Shown here: positions 57,818 to 64,000 of the stretch, in pieces
How the letters are laid out: every line of letters begins with the position of its first letter
Numbering within the stretch: position 1 is the stretch's first letter
Assembly: GCA_963556195.1 (NCBI GenBank)
Contig: OY744532.1
Location: 75,987,313-76,051,312 of the forward strand
DNA: 64,000 nucleotides
Direction of reading: 5' to 3'
Origin: Sepiola atlantica
Lineage: Eukaryota > Mollusca > Cephalopoda > Sepiida > Sepiolidae
Notes under the pieces: generated by a model
What the model was told of the DNA's origin: nothing
Seen by the model: only the letters and a program-made list of their open reading frames with translations
Database searches by the model: none
Made by a program: the position numbers and the translations under genes

Positions 57818-58005
57818 CAGGGTCGGCTTGACAGTTATAAAAGTGGGGGGGTTCTCCTAAAAAGTGGGGGGGCCCGGTTAAACACATGCATATCAACTTA
57901 ATTATTGATGACCGTAAAGTGGGGGGGGCCCAAGTCAAAAAGTGAGGGGGCTTGAACCCCCCTCTCCCTGTACCCCCCCCCCTCCCCGGTGCCACCGTCC
58001 ATGAT
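57818..58005 (+). mobile_element. Transposon terminus, family D, copy 2
   Basis: CAGGGTCGGCTTGACAGTTA then TAAAAGTGGGGG repeats the terminus at 55280 in inverse orientation. G-rich + strand with runs of 7-8 G, then a C-rich stretch to about 58000. It abuts the Gypsy remnant. Confidence 0.6.
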
Positions 58006-58233
58006 AAAAGCGTGAAGTTAACGCCATGTGTTTTCTCTTAATTCCTGTTATTACCCTTATCTCAATATATTATATTTGTAAAGAAAAAAATGGTTTGATA
58101 TTTCAGAATTTGTTTTTATAGTCAGTTTGAATTTGTATTCAAGGACATTCAGGATCTTATCAATACACTTCTGATGATCGAATGTTACATGAAACTGCAT
58201 TATAGTATTAACATAAGCCACATATATTATTTA

Positions 58234-58838
58234 CTAGAAGGCTTCGCCCGCTCGCTATCATTTTGCAATTTAAGTCCTATTCATTATTTGAAATCATTGA
58301 AACGAAACTAATCGATAAGAAAAAGAAAAAAAAACTTCTTCTTTCTCTCTCTCTCGCACGCTCGATAAGAAAAGAAGACAAAACTAATCGGTAAGAAGAC
58401 CACTTGATAAGAAAAAGTAGACAAAACTAATCGATAAGAAAAAGAAAAAAAACTTCTTCTTTCTCTCTCTCTCTCTCTCTCTCTCTGTCGCACGCTCGAT
58501 AAGAAAAGAAGACAACACTAATCGGTAAGAAGACCACTTGATAAGAAAAAGTAGACAAAACTAATCGATAAGAAGACAAAACTAATCGATAAGAAAAAGA
58601 CAAAACTAATCGATAAGAAAAAGACAAAACTCACTCTCTCTCTCTCTTTTTCTCTCTTCATTCTGTTTTAATAATAATAATAAGGGAAAGTTTTTATGTC
58701 TATATTAAAACTGAAAGAAAGTCTTTCTTTTTTATATTATTGAGAATAATCCTTTCCTTATTTCCTCATAAATTTAAATTTGCATACGTCACTATTGAAG
58801 TGAGCTGAATACACGTACATTCACTTTAATTATATAGA
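58234..58838 (-). mobile_element. Non-autonomous Helitron with clean termini
   Basis: On the minus strand it starts A|TCTATATAATTAAAGTGAA (58838) and ends GAGCGGGCGAAGCCTTCTAG|T (58234): TC start, CTAG end, A and T flanks, as Helitrons require. Its interior carries the tandem block at 58308-58640. No Rep/helicase coding. Confidence 0.82.
58308..58640. repeat. Composite tandem repeat inside the Helitron
   Basis: Two units of about 120 bp combine 'AACTAATCGATAAGAAAAAG', a (CT)n run, 'CGCACGCTCGATAAGAAAAG' and 'CGGTAAGAAGACCACTTGAT'. They are followed by three short copies of ACTAATCGATAAGAA. Confidence 0.85.
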
Positions 58839-58984
58839 TTATGATCACATATATAATTTACATGATGACTGAGAAATATGATGTTAAAAAGCTTCATTCA
58901 GTTAATATCACATTTTTAGTATATCATCTTCATGTATGCAAAAGCCAAGAGAAATAAGATATTAATTCGAAGACAACATTACTT

Positions 58985-59150
58985 TTTTTCTTTAAACTTT
59001 TACAGAGGGCTTTATGGAGCCCTCCAAAAAGGAGCGCGCTTCAGGAGCACGCTCCTTTTTGCTGGAGCGAAGCCGAGGAGGGCTCATTTTATATTCAGTG
59101 GGATTGGAGCAGAAGCAACTCGATTTGTGACTCCTCGATCCAAAATTATT
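58985..59150. repeat. GC-rich nested hairpins
   Basis: AAAAAGGAGCG (59027) pairs with CGCTCCTTTTT (59050), and the flanking 'GGGCTTTATGGAGCCC' is self-complementary. 'GAGGGCT' at 59087 pairs with 'AGCCCTC' at 59018. An isolated GC-rich island in AT-rich DNA; origin unknown. Confidence 0.6.
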
Positions 59151-59261
59151 TGATTTTTTTTTAAACATTAGTTTTTTATTCAGCAAAAAAAAAGAAAAGA
59201 AAAGAAAGTCTCAGCTAAACTCTGAGTTATTTTTTTAAATTATATCTCTGATAAATGTATA

Positions 59262-59330
59262 TGAGAGAGAGAGAGAGAGAAGGGGGAGAGGAAAGGGGAG
59301 AGGAAGGGAGAGAGAGGAAGAAAGAATGAG
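59262..59330. repeat. (GA)n-rich purine tract
   Basis: GA dinucleotides followed by GGGAGAGG-type repeats. Confidence 0.85.
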
Positions 59331-59590
59331 AGAGTTACACATGAAAACAGCATTTAAGCTTTTCAGATTTTCACATCGACATGTTACATTTTTGATTGGA
59401 CAGTTTTCTTAAGGTAGGAGACAATTTGGCAACAAATGTCTTCAAATGTGGCAGTGAGTCTATAGATGTCTTTGAAGTTCTTTTCTTACGGATTTGAACT
59501 TTTTTTGTATTTATGACAAGGATGTTTATTGCTGATTGAATAAATAAGTCAATTTTTCTTTTAATTCGTGTTTTTAAATAAAGAATTCTA

Positions 59591-60148
59591 GGTTCAATTG
59601 TACTATAGGGGCCGTTGGATTTTCTCGCCCAATTTCGCTCAGTATTCACCCAAATGTTCGATAAAATCGATTTTTGTGGTGAAATGGTACATTTTTTACT
59701 GATAAAAAATTCTAATTTATTTTTTAGCATATATCAAATTGAACTTTTATGCCACATTTTTACCCGTCATCTTTTCGGCGACATTTTGTTATTCTTAAAT
59801 TCACGACTAGTATGTTTTAACCTTTTCATGTTTGCTTTTAAATTCGTTAAATTCCGTTAAAACTTACTTTTGTAAATAGAATGCTCAAAGTTTTTTTTGT
59901 GTGTAATAAAATGTTAAAGCAGTCAAAATATTTTTAGTCCAAGGAAAAAATATTTTTAGTCCAAGGAAAAAACAATAAAAACCAATATGACCGCCAGCGA
60001 TTAAAACCGGGAATTAAAGTTAGATTCTCAACACTTAAAAAAGTAAATAAGAATTTTATTTCAGGACCAAAAATACAATTAAGACCAACAATCAGTTTCA
60101 TCCAAAATTTGCGAAAAAAAACAGCGGTCCCTATTCTACAATTAAACC
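59591..60148. mobile_element. Inverted-repeat-bounded element, about 50-bp ends
   Basis: GGTTCAATTGTACTATAGGG plus GCCG (left) and the reverse complement of CGGTCCCTATTCTACAATTA plus AACC (right) match, with similarity continuing into 'TCGC..AATTT'. Interior AT-rich, no coding. Termini and target site unresolved. Confidence 0.6.
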
Positions 60149-61649
60149 GATGTTTAAACTTAATTAAATTAAAGAAAATATCTTAAATTTTAATTTAAAA
60201 AAAGCAAATAATTAGGCTTTCTGACTAATTTGTTGGTTTTTTTTTAGAACCGAAAGTAGATTAGATATCTTTCTTCATCTTGAAAAGTCTATAATTGAAT
60301 ATTAAAATTGTAAACAGTTTGTTTTTGTTAGAGATGTCAAATATAGACGTTTTCACCTTTTTTTATTCTAATTTTTAATTTTGATAAATGTTTTTGCCCA
60401 ACCTAGGAAAACTTGCTCCAGTTAATTTTTCGGGTGAGGAAAATCTGACCATATATTTTTTCAACTCCCAAGGTCTAGGCCAGATATTTTGTATGAAATT
60501 TTAAGACATTAAATTGATCTCTGAATTGTTTATTGACAATTTATTGATATTTTTTGGCCTACTTATGAAAAATATTTTTTATTCAATCTTTAAAAAATAA
60601 ACTTCATTGGGTTTTTTTCGCCCCAAATTTTACTATTAAAAAAAATGGATAAATCGATTTGTTTGAAAATACTTGTGCGTTTCTCTGTGGTAAATAATAA
60701 TATACATTATACAATATAGTTACGTTCGTAAAACAAACAGCATGAAGATTAATGTTACCCTGGCTGTCTCTCCTCTCCCAGAGAAATGTTTTACTTGGAA
60801 TATTACAACGCAACTTTATATTTCACTTTTGCGCATGAATGTCATCAGCATAAAAGTTTTTTTTTAATCTTGAAAAGACAAAAAAAAAATTGAAAAATTT
60901 CACCCCACCCATCAAAATTTTATTTTCAGAGAATCAACATCATTTGAAAAAATAAAATAAAAGTTTGTTTTTTTTTGTAATTTTTTCATTAATAAATAAT
61001 CATTTTCTTTCAAATTTAAATTTTATTTAATTACTACTAAATAATTATTTTATCTCCTTTTTTTAAATAATAAAATTGTCAGTGTAGTCATTGAATTTAA
61101 TTTCCTTTTTTACACTTAGAATGCGTTTTTAGTTTTAATTAATTTAATTTATCGTTATGACACGTTTAAGAATAATTTGAGTAATGTAATTAATTGCTTA
61201 AGTTTTTAGGTTAATGAGTTTGAAGGGGCAAACATAATGCAATAAAAATTGTGTACAAAAAATGGTTTAATGTTTTTTTTTTTAATAATATATAATGAGG
61301 AACTATTTCGACTTAAAATCTATTCGGTACATGTAATCTGAAGAAAAACATGTTTGAAATGTGTAAATATGCAGCAGTCATAAATGAGGTTTACTTCGTA
61401 TTGCATATCAGTGTCCCTTTGAGGTGATTTGACCAATCAGCTCGCATTAATATCATTAGTTCCCTAAAGAGCTACTTCGACCCCGACGTTAACACCACCT
61501 ACTATCTTCGCCTGAAGATATTTGCTGACAGACCTCCGGGAGCCCTAAGAAATTCCTACTTTCCTCTTCCTCACTCAGACACTGTCCAACTTTCTTCCAC
61601 CTATACCAAACGGTATAGGTTGTGGCAGACGCCACAACCGGCCAGGGAT
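60149..61649. other. AT-rich intergenic sequence
   Basis: Nothing recognised. 60600-60625 ('TTTTTTTCGCCCCAAATTTT') echoes the ends of the element at 59591. Composition becomes GC-richer after 61420. Confidence 0.4.
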
Positions 61650-62000
61650 ATTTGTTGCGACTCCTTTCTTTCTTTGTTTACTCAGCCCTTCTTCGTCTCT
61701 GAGGTAGAGAAGAGGGGGTTATCTCGTGAAAGCATGTTGGCCGAAGATTCCAGCCAATCAGGAATCAACAGGTCAGCTTGACCACGCGTGATTTGACTCC
61801 CTATAAAACAAGTCACACACCCTCTTTTCTCTCTCTTTTTCTTCCGCTTTCTGACCGAACGCACACAGAGGAGATCGTCGACACCCCCCCACCCCCACCG
61901 GCTCGACGAAGGAGGTGGGGGAGGCAAAAGTAAAAAAGTAGGTAATCTCTTTTAATTCCTACCATGAGTAACGAACTTTTCTTCAAGCACACATACCCAT
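61650..62000 (+). promoter_or_regulatory. Promoter-like segment (CCAAT + TATA), possibly an LTR
   Basis: CCAAT at 61754-61758 and CTATAAAACA at 61801-61810 have core-promoter spacing. A pyrimidine-rich initiator region follows (61825-61850) and then GC-richer leader-like sequence. No downstream coding frame was recognised. With the AATAAA near 63653, an LTR or retroelement leader is the best guess. Confidence 0.35.
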
Positions 62001-63480
62001 TACAATTGCCACAAAAATCACTTTAGATCAAACACGCTCGCATATTACACATTCGTATAAACTGGACCCCACTCTCTTCGACACCGTGGGTATCGTTGGC
62101 CACTCACGCACAAGTGTTTGATATCCTGGTCGCGGTGCCAAGTATAACAGATACCCCTACTCTGATCCTGCGTCATGGAACCCACTCGTGTCTCTATCTC
62201 TGTGCTCCTGTCTCGGGTTCTCTACACAGAGATCTTGCCAGACCGTGAACACTCTCTGGCCGATCGTCGTAGTGGCAAATAAAAACATATCTCGATCGAA
62301 TTTCCTCCGGGTTGGATGACGATGATGACAGTGATGGCTCTGTCGATCTCGTCTCTGTGAAGGCAAGGTTATTCAAGCAGAACAAATCAACAATGATAAT
62401 GCAAACAACTTGGCAAATTCATTTTGTATGAAATAATTATTAACAAAGATAAAAGAATTGTTTTTAACATTGAATTAAAGTCTACCTTTTGATAATGTCT
62501 TTTATACTAAACTATTCCGTCGTCTCTCTCTGCGTGTGTGATGATCCATTTACAATTATCTTTAGTCATAAGTTGAACTAACTTGTCTAATTAAAACGAT
62601 GAGGAGAATACTTCAGCCATCCAAACGAGAGGCCGAACGCACAACCTTTTTCGTTCGGTGGTCGCCCAAGTCTGTCCTGTGTTCTGTTTTTTCGTTCTAA
62701 CCCAAAGTCCCTTCTCCCACCGAAAGGGCGTACTGTCGCACCCTTTCTTTCTCAAACATATTTCTCTATATCCCTCTTCCTCTCCCGGGAGTTGGGAGGG
62801 GCTCTCTAAACAGATAAATGGGATTTCTCCTTTAAAAAGTAATTACTCTCTTTCTCGCTGTGAAGTAGACCTCTGCCCTAGTTAATGATGACAGCTTAGA
62901 TGGCTATCTCCGGCCATCAGCTTCGCCTGCCCAGCTGGTCGCCTCACTCTGATGATTAAGAGATCTTGTCCGAATTTTTGGCAACATATGGTAAGTGTGC
63001 CTCTTTGTGTGGATATAATTTGGTTTGACAACCTATGTTGCTTTTCCAGACATCTCGACACTATTTTCTCGCCTTGTTTGGATAGCCGATTTCATGTTGA
63101 ATATATGTACCAGTCGTATATATCCACCTCGTTCTACATAGGGTCCAGCATCATCACCAAGATGCATACTAGCGCGCCACTAGGGTACCCGATCCCCGTC
63201 GGTCCTAATTATTCTGTCACATTCGTACAAACATGAACTGAAACAAACTGAACATTTCACTCCTTAAAAATATGGACTCTGTAACTGATAGCCATTCAAA
63301 ATATCTTAGCCAAATAAATTGTTTTGTTATAATATAAATGTTTTATTCTAATTGTTGATTTTACAAAATACCATTTTTGTGTGTAAGCTTTATGATTCCT
63401 TCGTTTTCTTTCTAATATAATTTCAGATATTATAATAATGTTCTCTTTCTTCCCTTTGTTTGTTTTATTCTGTTAATTAC
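62001..63480. other. Intergenic sequence, unrecognised, retroelement-leader-like
   Basis: Balanced composition alternates with AT-rich blocks. No domain was recognised in any frame. Confidence 0.35.
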
Positions 63481-63720
63481 ATCCACACGTGATCGGGCTA
63501 CTTCGACCAATCCACACGTGGTCGGGCCACTTCGAACAGTGGAAATGACATGCTGTTATAAAGGCATCTCTCCCACAACCTTTGGCCGGGGGACCCCACA
63601 TGAGTTTAACCCTTTGTCCAAGAACAAACCCCCGGCCATAAGGTAACCTTATTGAATAAACCCTTTTCATTGTTGTTGTAAGCTGAGATAAGGGACTACG
63701 TCGCTTCCTTACAAATATTC
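63480..63720 (+). repeat. Duplicated 29-bp unit and LTR-like end
   Basis: ATCCACACGTGATCGGGCTA plus CTTCGACCA is repeated at once as ATCCACACGTGGTCGGGCCA plus CTTCGAACA. Further on, TTGAATAAACCCTTTTCATT (near 63651) has a polyadenylation-like AATAAA, followed by GGACTACGTCGCTTCCTTAC and ACA. This is the layout of an R-U5 end. Confidence 0.45.
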
Positions 63721-64000
63721 TACAAGAAGCGTGATTTTCACAAAATGGTGTCTTACGGAATACTGCCATGTTGTTTTTGTATTGCTAAAAGACAAAAAAG
63801 GTATTAAAATGTCTTTTCCCCCTATTAATATGTAATATTACATTGATTTTGACTCCAAAACGTACTTAATGTCATAATCTGAAAAAAAATATATATATTA
63901 TCGCCTCTGAAGAAACTGTTTAAACCCTTCGAACTCATCATTTACCAGTTTTTAGTCAATAACAATGTTATTGATTATGTAAGGAAACGTGTCGCAAAAT
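63721..64000. other. AT-rich end of window
   Basis: Nothing recognised. Confidence 0.4.

Overview
The window is nuclear DNA from an animal, most likely a coleoid cephalopod. The evidence for eukaryotic DNA is a spliced gene with consensus GT-AG introns of 1.5-6 kb, an AT-rich background, and dense LINE, SINE, MITE and Helitron debris. The cephalopod assignment is an inference. It rests on dispersed repeats that I associate with octopus and squid sequence (for example the two repeats at 34872-35050), and it has not been tested by a search.

Only one host gene is supported. Nine exons on the + strand (2962-32189) join without frame error into 342 codons. They give the central and C-terminal part of TRMT11, the catalytic subunit of the tRNA guanosine-10 N2-methyltransferase. 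The SAM-binding motif DPFVGTG and the catalytic DPPYG are both present. The N-terminal (THUMP) exons lie to the left of position 1. A polyadenylation signal follows the stop codon at 32281.

The introns (3106-32030) hold LINE fragments, tRNA-, 5S- and U2 snRNA-headed short elements, a hAT-type element with an 8-bp target duplication, a long-TIR MITE, Helitron ends and minisatellites. Minisatellite periods are 30 bp (9392-10612), 18 bp (12187-12373), 42 bp (19384-20262), 24 bp (26530-26995) and 37 bp (29425-30003).

Right of the gene there is no recognisable host gene. 32300-35050 holds SINEs and a Helitron. 35755-39350 is a 3.6-kb satellite with a 46-bp unit that grew inside a LINE coding region. 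39535-41290 holds tRNA SINEs and a LINE C-terminus. 43500-44990 is the 3' half of a LINE with a restriction-like endonuclease, bordered by (ATT)n. 45340-48560 holds hairpin elements and another U2 SINE. 53330-55280 is a LINE followed by a transposon end with a 165-bp tandem repeat. 56600-57816 is a decayed Gypsy-type integrase region. 58234-58838 is a clean minus-strand Helitron. 61650-63720 is LTR-like.

The most interesting observations are: (1) a SINE family headed by U2 snRNA sequence, in short and long forms; (2) a satellite whose monomer joins about 28 bp of LINE coding sequence to telomere-like spacer; (3) a LINE fragment flanked by a duplicated copy of the TRMT11 exon 7 end and its splice donor; (4) a 5S-rRNA-headed retroposon with a perfect 15-bp target duplication; (5) a short telomeric-repeat insertion between 24-bp direct repeats.
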